From Vibrio amylolyticus (GTDB taxonomy: Bacteria; Pseudomonadota; Gammaproteobacteria; Enterobacterales; Vibrionaceae): a DNA stretch of 64,000 nucleotides. The DNA is taken from positions 307,315 to 371,314 of the forward strand of contig NZ_JAJHVV010000005.1 of NCBI RefSeq assembly GCF_023145695.1. Direction: 5' to 3'. Below, in pieces: positions 1 to 9,920 of this stretch. The translations under genes were made by a program, and so were the position numbers. The notes beneath the pieces were generated by a model. The model saw only the letters and a list, made by a program, of their open reading frames with translations, ran no database searches and was not told where the DNA came from. Every line of letters begins with the position of its first letter. Within the stretch, counting starts at the first letter, position 1.

Positions 1-1253
1 CTGCATTAAAAATTGATTCTAAGAATGTAGTTTGGAAACGCGTTCTTGATCATAACGATCGCGCTTTACGAATGGTAACGGTAGGAAGAAACGAAACCAA
101 TAAAACCATCAATGGTTTTGAACGCGAAGACGGTTTCGACATCTCAGCAGCTTCTGAACTCATGGCTATTTTAGCTTTGGCGACTGATCTAAAAGATTTA
201 CGCGCTAGAATTGGTCGCATTGTTGTCGCTTACAACATTCATGGTGACCCTGTCACATCTGAAGAGCTGCAAGTCGCTGGCGCAATGGCTGTAAGCATGA
301 AAGACGCGATTGAACCAACCTTAATGCAGACTCTGGAAGGCGTCCCTACTCTCATTCACGCCGGCCCTTTTGCCAATATCGCCCATGGTAACTCTTCGAT
401 TATTGCCGATAACATCGCAAATAAACTCGCTGATTTTACCGTTACTGAAGGTGGTTTTGGTTCTGATATGGGCTTTGAAAAAGCCTGTAACATTAAAGCT
501 CAAGCGTCAGGAAAAGCGCCGGATTGTGCGGTTATCGTCGCGACGCTTCGTGGATTAAAAGCGAACTCTGGGCTCTACGATCTAAAACCAGGTCAAGCTA
601 TCCCTGATACTATTTTTGACGCAGATTCAGAAGCATTGACCGCAGGTTTCAAAAACTTAAAGTGGCACATTAACAACGTTAATAAATACGGTGTACCAGC
701 AGTTGTCGCGATCAACCGTTTCCCTCAAGACTCGGATGACGAGCTTCAACAATTAAAAGAAATGGTAGAAGCGCTTCCAAGCAATGTTGAAGTAGAGATA
801 AGTGAAGGCTTTTCACAAGGTGGTGCAGGCACTATTGCACTCGCACAAAAAGTCATCAAACAATGTTCTAACGAAGTTGAGTTTCAACCATTGTACAAAA
901 TGGAGCAAGCTCTAGAAGAAAAACTAATGGCAGTCGCAGAGTGTGGCTATGGCGCGAAAGGCGTAACGATGAGCTACAAAGCAACTCAACAGCTCGCCCA
1001 ATTCAAGAAAGACGGCTATGACAATTTAGCGGTTTGTTTAGCTAAATCCCCCCTATCGATCTCAACTGACGGTTCGATTAAAGGCGCTCCAAGCGGATTC
1101 GATGTTCCTATTCGTGAACTTAAACTTTGCGCGGGTGCAGGTTTTGTCTATGCGCTATGTGGCAATGTTATGACCATGCCAGGTTTACCAGATAAACCAG
1201 CGTTTATGAATCTTGATCTTGATGACGAAGGAAATATCATAGGGTTAAGCTAA
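1..1253 (+). CDS. fhs: Formate--tetrahydrofolate ligase, 5' end cut by window
   Basis: ATP-dependent ligation of formate to tetrahydrofolate, giving 10-formyl-THF for cytosolic one-carbon metabolism. The visible part is the C-terminal ~417 residues of a family usually ~555-580 long. The frame is open to the left edge: the codons before the first ATG at 72 encode [20 protein letters not shown], which matches the internal FTHFS pattern, so 72 is not the start. Family-typical stretches seen are [34 protein letters not shown] and [13 protein letters not shown]. It is followed by a strong intrinsic terminator. Identity is secure; only the N-terminus, with the P-loop region, is missing because of the window edge. 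Confidence 0.95.
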   Translation, partial: ALKIDSKNVVWKRVLDHNDRALRMVTVGRNETNKTINGFEREDGFDISAASELMAILALATDLKDLRARIGRIVVAYNIHGDPVTSEELQVAGAMAVSMKDAIEPTLMQTLEGVPTLIHAGPFANIAHGNSSIIADNIANKLADFTVTEGGFGSDMGFEKACNIKAQASGKAPDCAVIVATLRGLKANSGLYDLKPGQAIPDTIFDADSEALTAGFKNLKWHINNVNKYGVPAVVAINRFPQDSDDELQQLKEMVEALPSNVEVEISEGFSQGGAGTIALAQKVIKQCSNEVEFQPLYKMEQALEEKLMAVAECGYGAKGVTMSYKATQQLAQFKKDGYDNLAVCLAKSPLSISTDGSIKGAPSGFDVPIRELKLCAGAGFVYALCGNVMTMPGLPDKPAFMNLDLDDEGNIIGLS

Positions 1254-1272
1254 CCTTATATGCTCACAATAG

Positions 1273-1303
1273 AAAAGCGAGGCAAATTGCCTCGCTTTTT
1301 TTT
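1273..1303 (+). terminator. Intrinsic terminator after fhs
   Basis: Perfect inverted repeat (AAGCGAGGCAA / TTGCCTCGCTT) followed by a run of T. It lies 20 bp after the fhs stop codon and closes that transcription unit. Confidence 0.9.
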
Positions 1304-1393
1304 ACTCTGTATTTATACCACCAATCATAAACTTTGAAATTTTTCCCATTCGTTTCGGTTCTAATTTAAAGACAAACAATTTGGGGAATCAAT

Positions 1394-2542
1394 ATGCGCA
1401 AACGCTCTCTCTTTTCAATTTTTATCGCTGCAATGAGTGTACTTGTGGTTTCTTCGCTGATACCGGTTGAATCTTCAACTAAAGCGACTGGTGAACAGAA
1501 CAATCAATCTGGAAACATTGAAATTGCGACACTGGCTGGCGGTTGTTTTTGGTGCACAGAATCCGATTTAGAAGCATTAGACGGCGTCATTGATGTCGTG
1601 TCGGGTTACTCTGGAGGAAGTTTAGAAAACCCTACCTACAAAGATGTTTCATCAGGAAAGACAAATCACATAGAGGCTATTTCAGTTACTTATGATGCGT
1701 CACGGGTTAGCTATGAAGAGGTTCTCGATCAACTGTTACGCCATATAGACCCAACTGACGACAAAGGATCATTTGTTGATAGAGGCCCCCATTATCGTCC
1801 TGCCATTTTTTATCATAATGACGAACAGAAAATGATTGCAGAGGCATTTTTACAACAGGTTGATGATCTTGGTGTATTCAAAGCACCTTTGAAAGTTGAA
1901 CTCATCACTTTCGATACTTTCTGGCTTGCTGAAGACTATCATCAGGACTATTACAAGCGGAACAAAATTCGCTACAAATACTACCGATATAATTCAGGTA
2001 GAGATCAATACCTAGACCGTATCTTCGACGAAGAGCGCATCGATATGCCTGTCACGCTTAGAGCAATGATTGACGATAAAGAACGTTTAGCAACAATCAA
2101 GGCCTATGACAAGCCAAGTGATAAGCAGATTAAGGCGAAATTAACAGAGCTTCAATATTACGTCACTCAAGAGGAAGGCACCGAAAGGCCGTTTAAGAAT
2201 AAGTATTGGGATAACAAAAAAGCGGGGATCTATGTGGATATCGTTACCGGTGAACCCCTATTCTCTTCGACTGATAAATATAAGTCAGGAACGGGTTGGC
2301 CGAGCTTTACCCAACCTATCAATAAGGGCTACATCTCTGAGCACACGGATAATAAGCTCATTTATTCACGTACAGAGGTTCGCAGTCGATTTGCCGACTC
2401 ACATTTAGGCCATTTGTTTGAAGATGGACCTGCACCAACAGGATTACGCTACTGTATTAATTCTGCAGCACTTCGATTTGTTCCAGTAGAACAAATGAGC
2501 ACCGAAGGCTATGAAGAGTACTTGTATTTATTTAATGGCTAG
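1394..2542 (+). CDS. msrAB: Bifunctional peptide methionine sulfoxide reductase MsrA-MsrB, exported
   Basis: Repairs oxidised methionine; MsrA acts on the S- and MsrB on the R-sulfoxide. Residues 1-~28 are a basic, hydrophobic signal sequence, so the enzyme is probably periplasmic or membrane-tethered. The MsrA domain (about 42-195) has its catalytic Cys51 in GGCFWCTE; a Cys54 in place of the usual Gly is a variant common in fused enzymes. The MsrB domain (about 245-375) contains GTGWPSF, SHLGHLF and catalytic Cys354 in LRYCIN. The CxxC zinc pairs of many MsrB proteins are absent. The GGGGA motif six bases before ATG 1394 supports the start. It is a single-gene unit between two terminators. 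Confidence 0.95.
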   Translation: MRKRSLFSIFIAAMSVLVVSSLIPVESSTKATGEQNNQSGNIEIATLAGGCFWCTESDLEALDGVIDVVSGYSGGSLENPTYKDVSSGKTNHIEAISVTYDASRVSYEEVLDQLLRHIDPTDDKGSFVDRGPHYRPAIFYHNDEQKMIAEAFLQQVDDLGVFKAPLKVELITFDTFWLAEDYHQDYYKRNKIRYKYYRYNSGRDQYLDRIFDEERIDMPVTLRAMIDDKERLATIKAYDKPSDKQIKAKLTELQYYVTQEEGTERPFKNKYWDNKKAGIYVDIVTGEPLFSSTDKYKSGTGWPSFTQPINKGYISEHTDNKLIYSRTEVRSRFADSHLGHLFEDGPAPTGLRYCINSAALRFVPVEQMSTEGYEEYLYLFNG

Positions 2543-2572
2543 TTTGTGAACACCACCATTCTTTATTAATAT

Positions 2573-2602
2573 AAAAGCCGACTTGATATGATCATGTCGG
2601 CT
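2573..2602 (+). terminator. Bidirectional terminator between msrAB and dbpA
   Basis: Stem AAGCCGAC / GTCGGCTT around a short loop, with T-rich tails on both sides, between two convergent genes. It can serve both msrAB (plus) and dbpA (minus). Confidence 0.75.
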
Positions 2603-2624
2603 TGTTTTCTATCTATTTTACCAT

Positions 2625-4004
2625 TTACTTCATGATACGTGCTTTAAACTGACGTCCTTTAATCTTGCCTGTTTGAATCTGCTTTAGAGCCACTTTCGCA
2701 ACACTCTTCTCGACAGCGATATAGGTCACCATCGCTAGAGAGTTAATCTTACCGATTTTTTTACCATCGATACCGGCTTGCTTGGTTAAGGCACCAAGAA
2801 TATCACCAGGACGAAGTTTCATTTTCTTACCACCTAGGATTTGGATGGTCGTCATTGGTGCTTCCATCGGCTCCTGCTTGCATCTTTCAGGTACTGCAGA
2901 TGGCTTGATTTCGATATCCATGTACTCATCAATAAGAGCGACACGTTGCATTTCTCTATCACTAAAGAAGCTAAAGGCATTGCCTTTCTCACCCGCTCGT
3001 CCGGTACGACCAATACGGTGAACATGTACTTCTGGGTCACGTGATAGCTCAAAGTTAAATACCGCATCTAGGTTATCAACATCAAGTCCGCGAGCCGCGA
3101 CATCCGTAGCAACTAAAATAGATATACTCTTGTTAGCAAACATGGTTAGAGCCTGATCGCGTTCGCGCTGCTCCATATCCCCGTGCAACTCTGTCACACT
3201 AAATCCGCGATGTTGTAGCTCGTCAGTTACGTTTTGAACTTCTTTCTTAGTGTTACAGAACACAACTGAAGATTCGGGTTGGTAATTGAGAAGTAATGTT
3301 TCAAGCGTATCATCACGATCTTCTTGGCAAGAAACTTTATAGAAATGTTGCTTGATCGTTGATGTTTGATGCGTCGACTCAACTTTTACCATCTCAGGCT
3401 TGTCCATGATTCGAGCAGCAACGGTTTTAATCTCTTTCGGGAAAGTCGCACTGAACAACAAGGTTTGACGCTGCTTCGGTGCTTGGTCGATGATGGCATC
3501 AAGCGCATCTTCAAAGCCCATGTCGAGCATGCGGTCTGCTTCATCAAGCACTAACGTGTTTAGTTCATCAAGGCAAATACGGTCACGTAACATGTGATCG
3601 AGGATTCGTCCTGGAGTGCCCACCAAGATATGAGCACCATGCTCTAGAGAACCTATTTGAGGCCCCATTGGCATACCACCACATAGGGTTAGTACTTTGA
3701 TATTATGAATACCACGAGCGAGAGTACGAATCTCTTTTGCTACTTGATCGGCAAGTTCTCGTGTTGGACACAGTACTAATGACTGAACACGAAAACGCTT
3801 AACGTTAAGGTTACTTAATAAACCTAACGAGAATGCCGCTGTTTTACCAGAGCCCGTTTTACCCTGAGCAATAACATCTTTGCCTGCTAGAACGCTCGGT
3901 AAGCTCTGCTGTTGAATCGGCGTCATCTCGGTATAACCTAGAGAATCCAATGTTTGCAGTAGTTCAGGTTTTAACGACAGGGTCGAAAAAGAAGTTGTTG
4001 TCAC
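2625..4004 (-). CDS. dbpA: ATP-dependent RNA helicase DbpA
   Basis: DEAD-box helicase involved in large-subunit ribosome assembly; the E. coli protein is targeted to 23S rRNA hairpin 92 by its C-terminal domain. Visible motifs: GKTGSGKT (Walker A), PTRELA, DEAD, SAT and HRIGRTGRAG. The last ~75 residues (RPGDILGALT, IDGKKIGKI, GKIKGRQFKARIMK) match the DbpA RNA-binding domain, which separates it from RhlE or SrmB. I chose GTG 4004 (459 aa) over an upstream TTG at 4019: AAGGA lies 7 bases before it and the resulting MTTTSFSTL fits the E. coli N-terminus. Confidence 0.94.
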   Translation of the reverse strand: MTTTSFSTLSLKPELLQTLDSLGYTEMTPIQQQSLPSVLAGKDVIAQGKTGSGKTAAFSLGLLSNLNVKRFRVQSLVLCPTRELADQVAKEIRTLARGIHNIKVLTLCGGMPMGPQIGSLEHGAHILVGTPGRILDHMLRDRICLDELNTLVLDEADRMLDMGFEDALDAIIDQAPKQRQTLLFSATFPKEIKTVAARIMDKPEMVKVESTHQTSTIKQHFYKVSCQEDRDDTLETLLLNYQPESSVVFCNTKKEVQNVTDELQHRGFSVTELHGDMEQRERDQALTMFANKSISILVATDVAARGLDVDNLDAVFNFELSRDPEVHVHRIGRTGRAGEKGNAFSFFSDREMQRVALIDEYMDIEIKPSAVPERCKQEPMEAPMTTIQILGGKKMKLRPGDILGALTKQAGIDGKKIGKINSLAMVTYIAVEKSVAKVALKQIQTGKIKGRQFKARIMK

Positions 4005-4093
4005 GGTAATGTCCTTCAAGGCTCTTAATTAGGAGGCGTATTATGCCTACTTATAGAAATTTTGCCCGTTTAATTTTCAATTGGGCTTAAAGT

Positions 4094-4117
4094 AAAACGC
4101 CTCTATTTTAGAGGCGT
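4094..4117 (-). terminator. Intrinsic terminator after folE
   Basis: On the minus strand, ACGCCTC / GAGGCGT with a 7-base loop is followed by TTTT. It lies 20 bp beyond the folE stop codon and separates folE from dbpA. Confidence 0.75.
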
Positions 4118-4138
4118 ATTGGAATCTTTTTTTGGTTA

Positions 4139-4792
4139 CTATCGCAACCCATGTAAAAATTCATGGCGCGTTGCGGAATTAGATTTAAATATTCCGCCGA
4201 GTGCTGTGGTTGTCGTTGTGCTCGTTGCATCCATCACACCGCGCGACTTAACACAGTAATGAACCGCATCCATCGTCACAGCAACGTCTTCTGACTCTAG
4301 TAGTGTTTGAAGTGCCACTAGGATCTGTTGTGTCATTCGCTCTTGTACCTGAGGGCGCTGAGCAAAGAAACGAACAATACGATTGATCTTAGAGAGTCCA
4401 ATGATTCTACCGCGAGGAATATAAGCAACCGCGGCTTTACCATCAATGGTCACAAGATGATGCTCACACGTACTGGTCACAGTAATGTCTTTTACTCGCA
4501 CCATTTCACTCACATTCATTTTATTTTCAATGACAGTGATCTTTGGGAAGTTGGCATAATCTAATCCTGAGAAAACCTCATCAACGTACATTTTTGCTAT
4601 GCGATGTGGCGTCTCTTCGAGGCTGTCATCTGTCAAATCGAGTTCGAGAAGCGATAAAATCTCACGCATATGGTGCTCTATCTTCTCTTTTTTATCTTCA
4701 CGACTAACCTGATTAGGACGCATTGGCGTTTCTAACCCGCGGCTTTCTAGCGCATCTTTTACTAACTTTGCGGATTCGCTAAGATCTGACAT
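4139..4792 (-). CDS. folE: GTP cyclohydrolase I
   Basis: Converts GTP to 7,8-dihydroneopterin triphosphate, the first step toward tetrahydrofolate and related pterins; cytosolic homodecamer. The 217-aa length matches the bacterial FolE-I family. Zinc and catalytic residues are visible in [13 protein letters not shown] and [10 protein letters not shown], and RPQVQERMT is also family-typical. I chose ATG 4792 ([11 protein letters not shown]) because AGAGGA lies 6 bases upstream and the N-terminus then aligns with E. coli FolE; the frame is open further upstream to 4831. It is divergent from moeA-moeB, a pairing that makes biochemical sense because both use GTP-derived pterins, through different cyclohydrolases. 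Confidence 0.96.
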   Translation of the reverse strand: MSDLSESAKLVKDALESRGLETPMRPNQVSREDKKEKIEHHMREILSLLELDLTDDSLEETPHRIAKMYVDEVFSGLDYANFPKITVIENKMNVSEMVRVKDITVTSTCEHHLVTIDGKAAVAYIPRGRIIGLSKINRIVRFFAQRPQVQERMTQQILVALQTLLESEDVAVTMDAVHYCVKSRGVMDATSTTTTTALGGIFKSNSATRHEFLHGLR

Positions 4793-4943
4793 TCTCATTC
4801 CTCTTGAATTACCCCTTTTGGATGGCAGCAAGAATACCCGTAATTAGAAATAATGACTACCCATAAATTGTCTCTAGCCATTATAGGTACTGATAATTCT
4901 ATGATAAAGTTGAAAACAAATAAGAAGATAATAGGATAACTAG
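4793..4943. promoter_or_regulatory. Divergent promoter region folE / moeA
   Basis: AT-rich 151-bp gap between divergent starts, which must hold both promoters. I could not assign convincing -35/-10 pairs or a known operator. Confidence 0.5.
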
Positions 4944-6179
4944 ATGGGCTGCTGTGACGCACCGGGCTTAATGCCTCTTGAAGATGCCATGGATAAGATG
5001 CTTTCTCGCATCAAACCAATTCAAACTACGCTGACACTTCCTCTTGCTGATGCTCTAGGCTACGTTCTTGCTGAAAATGTGCTTTCGCCAATTTTCGTTC
5101 CCCCTTTTGATAACTCTGCAATGGATGGTTACGCCCTACGTTTGGCAGATTTAAACGAGACTAAAACACTGCCGCTTGCAGGTAAATCATTTGCGGGGCT
5201 TCCTTTCGAAGGTGATTGGCCAGCGCAAACCTGTATTCGTATCATGACCGGCGCTAAAATCCCAACGGGCTGTGATGCTGTTGTCATGCAAGAGAATACT
5301 GAAGTAACTCAGCAAGGCATCGTTATTAGTCAGGAAAACATCGCTCCACAGAATAATATTCGCCCTCTTGGTGACGATATTCGTCAAGGTGATATCGTTC
5401 TTGAAAAAGGGGCGCGTTTAACACCTAGAGATATCCCGATGATTGCCTCACTGGGCATCAGCCATATCGTTGTGATTAGAAAGCCTAAAGTCGCATTCTT
5501 TTCTACGGGCGACGAGCTTAAACCGCTTGGTGAACCACTTGAAGATGGCCAAATCTACGATAGTAATCGATACGGCATTAAACCGCTCATCGAAAACTTT
5601 GGCTGTGAAGCGATTGATCTAGGTATTATTCCAGATTGCCAAGAAACATTAAAATCAACATTTGAGAAAGCTCAGTCACTGGCTGACGTGGTTGTTACTT
5701 CCGGTGGCGTTAGTGTCGGTGAAGCAGACTATACAAAAGATATTTTAGAAGAACTCGGCGAAATAGGTTTCTGGAAACTTGCTATTAAACCTGGCAAACC
5801 CTTCGCATTTGGCGCGTTAGACAACGCTTGGTTCTGCGGATTACCCGGTAACCCTGTTTCAGCAATGCTGACGATGTATGTACTCGTACAACCTATGTTG
5901 GCGAAACTTGGTGGACACACTCAGTGGAAGGAAGAGCCTTCGATTCCTGCAACCACTAAGACAGCCTTCAAAAAAGGACCAGGACGAACAGATTACCAAC
6001 GAGGAATTTACAGCCTTGAAGATGGCAAGTTCGTCGTTGAAACGACGGGAAACCAAAGTTCAGGCGCTTTCCGTTCAATGAGTCTATCGAATTGTTTCGT
6101 AGTCTTAGAACGAGAACGGGGTCGTGTGGAAATTGGCGAGACTGTTCAAATCCAACTATTTAATTCAACACTTTACTAG
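4944..6179 (+). CDS. moeA: Molybdopterin molybdenumtransferase MoeA
   Basis: Inserts molybdate into adenylylated molybdopterin to form the molybdenum cofactor. The 411-aa protein has the three-part MoeA architecture. The N-terminal region has [14 protein letters not shown]. The central MoaB/MogA-like fold has [28 protein letters not shown] and [11 protein letters not shown]-terminal beta domain follows. An AGGA-containing RBS precedes ATG 4944. moeB starts 9 bp after the stop, so the two form an operon. No sign of damage. Confidence 0.96.
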   Translation: MGCCDAPGLMPLEDAMDKMLSRIKPIQTTLTLPLADALGYVLAENVLSPIFVPPFDNSAMDGYALRLADLNETKTLPLAGKSFAGLPFEGDWPAQTCIRIMTGAKIPTGCDAVVMQENTEVTQQGIVISQENIAPQNNIRPLGDDIRQGDIVLEKGARLTPRDIPMIASLGISHIVVIRKPKVAFFSTGDELKPLGEPLEDGQIYDSNRYGIKPLIENFGCEAIDLGIIPDCQETLKSTFEKAQSLADVVVTSGGVSVGEADYTKDILEELGEIGFWKLAIKPGKPFAFGALDNAWFCGLPGNPVSAMLTMYVLVQPMLAKLGGHTQWKEEPSIPATTKTAFKKGPGRTDYQRGIYSLEDGKFVVETTGNQSSGAFRSMSLSNCFVVLERERGRVEIGETVQIQLFNSTLY

Positions 6180-6188
6180 GTAAAAGAA

Positions 6189-6941
6189 TTGGATATTTTA
6201 TCGGACTCAGAAATGCTGCGTTACAACCGTCAAATCATTCTCAAGCAGTTTGATTTTGAAGGACAAGAAGCGTTGAAGCAAAGCTCTATTCTAATTCTTG
6301 GCGCCGGTGGTTTAGGCTGTGCGGCGAGCCAGTATCTTGCAACCGCGGGGATTGGGAAGTTAACGCTCATCGATGATGATCATGTTGAACTTTCTAATCT
6401 CCAACGACAAGTGCTTCACACCGATAGCGATATTGGTGTAAAAAAAGTGGCATCCGCAAAGGAAACGCTTACCAAGCTGAACCCTCACCTTACCGTTGAA
6501 ACAATTAATGAGCGCTTAAGTGATGAAAACCTTAAAGCGCTTATAGATGACCACACACTTGTCTTAGACGCTTCTGATAATGTCGACACTCGCAACCAGC
6601 TCAATCGACTCTGTTTTGAGTCTAAAACGCCACTCGTGTCGGGTGCTGCAATTCGCATGGAAGGCCAAGTGAGCGTCTTTACTTATCAAAATGAGAGCGA
6701 TCCTTGCTATCAATGTTTAAGTTCTCTTTTTGGTAGTAACGCACTGTCTTGCGTTGAAGCGGGTGTTATGGCACCTGTGGTCGGTATTATTGGCGCAGTT
6801 CAAGCGATGGAGGCGATCAAAGTTATCGCTAACTATGGTAAACCAATAATAGGAAAGATCTTAATCTTGGATGCGCTAACCATGAGCTGGCGAGAAATGA
6901 ACTTAATGAAAATAGCAAACTGCCCTACCTGTTCATTATAA
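6189..6941 (+). CDS. moeB: Molybdopterin-synthase adenylyltransferase MoeB
   Basis: E1-like enzyme that adenylates the C-terminus of MoaD so that it can be thiocarboxylated for molybdopterin synthesis. Seen: ATP-binding GAGGLGCAASQYLA, acidic DDD motif near residue 60, SNLQRQ, and two zinc-binding pairs, CYQC and CPTC (the second near the C-terminus). Length 250 aa is typical. The start is a TTG at 6189; this gives MDILSDSEMLRYNRQI, which lines up with E. coli MoeB, and an internal ATG at 6213 would remove conserved residues. Downstream of and co-transcribed with moeA. Confidence 0.95.
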   Translation: MDILSDSEMLRYNRQIILKQFDFEGQEALKQSSILILGAGGLGCAASQYLATAGIGKLTLIDDDHVELSNLQRQVLHTDSDIGVKKVASAKETLTKLNPHLTVETINERLSDENLKALIDDHTLVLDASDNVDTRNQLNRLCFESKTPLVSGAAIRMEGQVSVFTYQNESDPCYQCLSSLFGSNALSCVEAGVMAPVVGIIGAVQAMEAIKVIANYGKPIIGKILILDALTMSWREMNLMKIANCPTCSL

Positions 6942-6960
6942 TCTGTTCTTTGGTTTATTA

Positions 6961-6990
6961 AAAAAGCTGAGTCGACGGCTCAGCTTCTCC
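6961..6990 (+). terminator. Intrinsic terminator after moeB
   Basis: Stem AAGCTGAG / CTCAGCTT about 20 bp after the stop codon, followed by a pyrimidine-rich tail that includes a T6 run further on. Confidence 0.7.
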
Positions 6991-7141
6991 TCACTCTTTT
7001 TTAGGTATCTTAGTCAAATGACCTAAGTCAAAATAAGAAATTGATACATTGTCGTTTTTTTATTTTGACAATCAATATGAAGATTTTCACACTCGCCTAT
7101 AAAATTTAATTTTAATTCATTAAAAAACAACAGGTTAAATG

Positions 7142-7157
7142 TGGCACGCTCCTTGTA
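7142..7157 (+). promoter_or_regulatory. Candidate sigma-54 (RpoN) promoter for the LruC operon
   Basis: TGGCACG-CTCC-TTGTA closely fits the -24/-12 consensus TGGCACG-N4-TTGCA, with exact GG-N10 spacing; the only core deviation is GT for GC at -12. It would start transcription near 7168, 34 bp before ATG 7202. No enhancer-binding-protein site was identified. Confidence 0.5.
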
Positions 7158-7201
7158 ATAGGTAACAGTAGAATTTAGATGTTTACCGAAAGGAGCACAC
7201 T

Positions 7202-9313
7202 ATGCGTTGGCTAACGTTATTATTCATTACTATCCTTCTATCTCCTGCTGTATTGGCAGAACCCTTTGATACTTGCCCTAGTAAAGCTTATCTATTTCAA
7301 TCTAAACCTGTGCAAGTTTATGGCGTTAATTTAGTAACAGGTGAAACAAACCTCTTACAAGCTGATACGGGTACTAACGGTAACATTAACGCGGTTGGCT
7401 TCGATTATGAAGACCGATATATTTATGGATACGACACTACTAATAAAGAAGTCGTCCGACTGGGTAAAGACTTCCAATCACAAACTCTAAATGTCACTGG
7501 CTTGCCTACACATACCTTTTATGTTGGTGATGTTTATCAACATGTTTTGTATCTCTACAGAAAGGGAAATGGGCTTTTTAAGGTAGAGCTATCTCCCCTA
7601 GACGCCGATCCAACGGCTAGCTTACCTCTCGTAAAAATAACGGATATAGCAACTGTATCGCTAACCGATTTCGCCTTTCATCCAGGAAATGGAAAGCTCT
7701 ATGGAGTTGATAATTCAAGTGGTGATCTTTATGTGTTCGATACGAGTGTTGGAGGAGAAACATTAGTCGGTAATGTTGGAGTAACAGGCACTTTTGGTGC
7801 TGGGTATTTTGATGTTAATGGGTATTACTACATATCTCGTAATCCTGACGGTCATGTTTTCCGCATCGACCTTTCGGATCCTGACAATATTACCGATGAA
7901 ATAATTGAAGCAGATATATTCGCGTACGGACCCGCTTCAGGACAAAACGATGGTGCTCGTTGTGCGAATGCCCCTGTAATCGATGAAGATTCAACCATAG
8001 ACTTCGGCGATGCACCTAGTAGTTACACGACTCTTCTAGATGACAACGGTCCTCGTCATGGGATAGGTTCAGACTACTACTTAGGGTTTGTTGCCCCCGA
8101 TGGAGAAGGTGATGGTTTACTCGCTCCACTCGATGATAATAAAGCAGGCCTTCAAGATGAAGATGGCGTCGGCTTTGTTACTGCCATTGAAGCTGGAATG
8201 AATTCAATTGTCTCAGTACAAGCATCAACGACTGGTTACCTTTCAGCTTGGATAGACTGGAATAAAGATGGCGATTTTACTGACCAAGGTGAACAGGTAT
8301 TTACCGATACCATTCTCTCAGAAGGAAGTAATTCTCTGATTCTTTCAGTGCCAAATGATGTAACGATGGGATCAACATGGAGTCGCTTCCGCTTTAGTGA
8401 CCAGACTGGAATTGACTATTTTGGAGGAGCGCAAAAAGGCGAAGTTGAAGACCATCCTGTATTAATCACAAAAGATGGTGTTGCGATTCGTCATTACCCA
8501 AGTGAATCAACTTACGCGACAGTCGCTTTTGAAGATAACTGGCCATATACAGCGGATTATGACATGAACGATGTTGTCGTACGTTACCGCGTCACAGAAA
8601 CACTTCAAGATGGGAAAGTATCGCGTACTGTCATACAGGGTTATGTTGCGGCCTATGGTGCAGAATATCGTAACGGTTTTGCAATCCGCTTAGCTGGGCT
8701 AAATCGTACCGATATTGACACGGATCTGTCTACAATGACTCACAACGGAACTCAACAACCAACAAGCGGATTAGAAGCGATTTCAGATGAGGCTATTTTT
8801 ATCATCTCGGAAGATTTGTCTGATGTGGTATTAGAGGGATGTAACTTCTATAGAACGCTACAAAACTGTCAAGAAATTCTGAATTTTTCATTCGAACTTG
8901 ATATCACTGTAGAAGAGAGTTCAGATAGCTCTAGCTTAATGGGTATGCCTTACGACCCTTTCATCTTTGCTACCCCTAACTACTACCACGGCGAAGGCGT
9001 TACCTTCCAACCGGGAAGAAAATGGGAAGTACATGTTGCTGACCAAGCGCCTACAGAACAGTTTGATGATTCGTTATTTGGTCGAGGTGTCGACAGCAGC
9101 GACGAGACCGTAAATCGTTATTACAAAACGGACGCTAACCTACCTTGGGCTCTGCTTATTTCAAGCGAATGGAAGTGGCCACAGGAAAAAGTAGAATTAC
9201 TCTCCGCCTATCCAGACTTCGCTGATTACGCAGAATCTGCGGGGCAACAATCACAAGATTGGCACAGCGAAGAAAATGCAAACAACACCAAATTTTATCT
9301 ACCCCAGGAGTAA
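7202..9313 (+). CDS. LruC-domain and GEVED-domain exported protein
   Basis: Predicted secreted or surface protein of 703 aa, function unknown. Residues 1-19 form a signal peptide ending ...AVLA. Residues ~22-260 resemble a beta-propeller-like repeat region (VYGVNLVTGET, LYGVDNSSGDLY). Residues ~270-425 hold a GEVED-type domain (IDFGDAPSSYTTLLDDNGPRH, WIDWNKDGDF, GEVEDHPV). From ~427 to the end is the LruC domain, with the signature tract DYDMNDVVVRYRVTE and GYVAAYGAEYRNGFAIRL. The RBS AGGAG is 6 bases before the ATG. The next gene, a lipoprotein, starts 5 bp after its stop codon, so they are co-translated. Its role is not known to me; acidic Asp-rich loops suggest calcium binding, which is inference. 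Confidence 0.85.
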   Translation: MRWLTLLFITILLSPAVLAEPFDTCPSKAYLFQSKPVQVYGVNLVTGETNLLQADTGTNGNINAVGFDYEDRYIYGYDTTNKEVVRLGKDFQSQTLNVTGLPTHTFYVGDVYQHVLYLYRKGNGLFKVELSPLDADPTASLPLVKITDIATVSLTDFAFHPGNGKLYGVDNSSGDLYVFDTSVGGETLVGNVGVTGTFGAGYFDVNGYYYISRNPDGHVFRIDLSDPDNITDEIIEADIFAYGPASGQNDGARCANAPVIDEDSTIDFGDAPSSYTTLLDDNGPRHGIGSDYYLGFVAPDGEGDGLLAPLDDNKAGLQDEDGVGFVTAIEAGMNSIVSVQASTTGYLSAWIDWNKDGDFTDQGEQVFTDTILSEGSNSLILSVPNDVTMGSTWSRFRFSDQTGIDYFGGAQKGEVEDHPVLITKDGVAIRHYPSESTYATVAFEDNWPYTADYDMNDVVVRYRVTETLQDGKVSRTVIQGYVAAYGAEYRNGFAIRLAGLNRTDIDTDLSTMTHNGTQQPTSGLEAISDEAIFIISEDLSDVVLEGCNFYRTLQNCQEILNFSFELDITVEESSDSSSLMGMPYDPFIFATPNYYHGEGVTFQPGRKWEVHVADQAPTEQFDDSLFGRGVDSSDETVNRYYKTDANLPWALLISSEWKWPQEKVELLSAYPDFADYAESAGQQSQDWHSEENANNTKFYLPQE

Positions 9314-9318
9314 ACACA

Positions 9319-9816
9319 ATGAATACTAAATGGATAATACTCATCATTACATCATTTCTTTGTGCATGTGGCGGAGGTGGCGGTGGCTCTGACTCAAGCT
9401 CTGGTTCTGGTTCTGGTTCTGTAGATTCGCCCTCAGCAACAATAGTAGCGACGGACGATTCCAATGCCCCTGAAAACGCGACGGTTGCTCAAAGAACTAT
9501 GTCTGACCTTAACGTGCCTGAAGGGTTCAGCTATAACCCTGTTATGGGACATCAATTTGATGTCGATATTAGTAGCTATACTACGGAAAGAGCATATATC
9601 TCAATATATGGTGCTTACGCAACAAATCAAGATGGGAGTTACACACCTAATTTTAATAGCCGAATAACGTCTAGTACTTTAGACGATGGAACTGCATCAC
9701 TTGATTTTTGTATCAGTGATTCACAATCAATGGTACTCGCAGAAGTCTGGTTTTATGATGGTAGTGACCCAATCCAAGTCGTCATTCCCGCAAGTCAAAA
9801 CCAATGGACTTTATAG
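9319..9816 (+). CDS. Small Gly/Ser-rich lipoprotein paired with the LruC protein
   Basis: 165-aa predicted lipoprotein: hydrophobic N-terminus, lipobox LCAC with Cys17, then six glycines and a Ser-Gly linker to about residue 38. The rest is a beta-rich domain without a family I recognise. The frame is open upstream to 9259 inside the preceding gene, but CCAGGAG at 9304-9310 and the signal sequence fix the start at ATG 9319. It follows the LruC gene by 5 bp and precedes a strong terminator, so this pair is one unit. A partner or anchor role for the LruC protein is plausible but unproven. Confidence 0.8.
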   Translation: MNTKWIILIITSFLCACGGGGGGSDSSSGSGSGSVDSPSATIVATDDSNAPENATVAQRTMSDLNVPEGFSYNPVMGHQFDVDISSYTTERAYISIYGAYATNQDGSYTPNFNSRITSSTLDDGTASLDFCISDSQSMVLAEVWFYDGSDPIQVVIPASQNQWTL

Positions 9817-9864
9817 CTTGTAACCTAGCATCACATTAGACGTATATTTGACTGGTTTAGATAT

Positions 9865-9912
9865 GAACTCTTAGTTACACTTTTCTTTAGTGTTAACTAA
9901 GAGTTCCATTTT
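9865..9912 (+). terminator. Intrinsic terminator after the LruC-lipoprotein pair
   Basis: Long near-perfect inverted repeat (GAACTCTTAGTTACAC / GTGTTAACTAAGAGTTC, one bulged base), 9-base loop, followed by CATTTTTG. It ends the two-gene unit. Confidence 0.85.
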
Positions 9913-9920
9913 TGATACTT

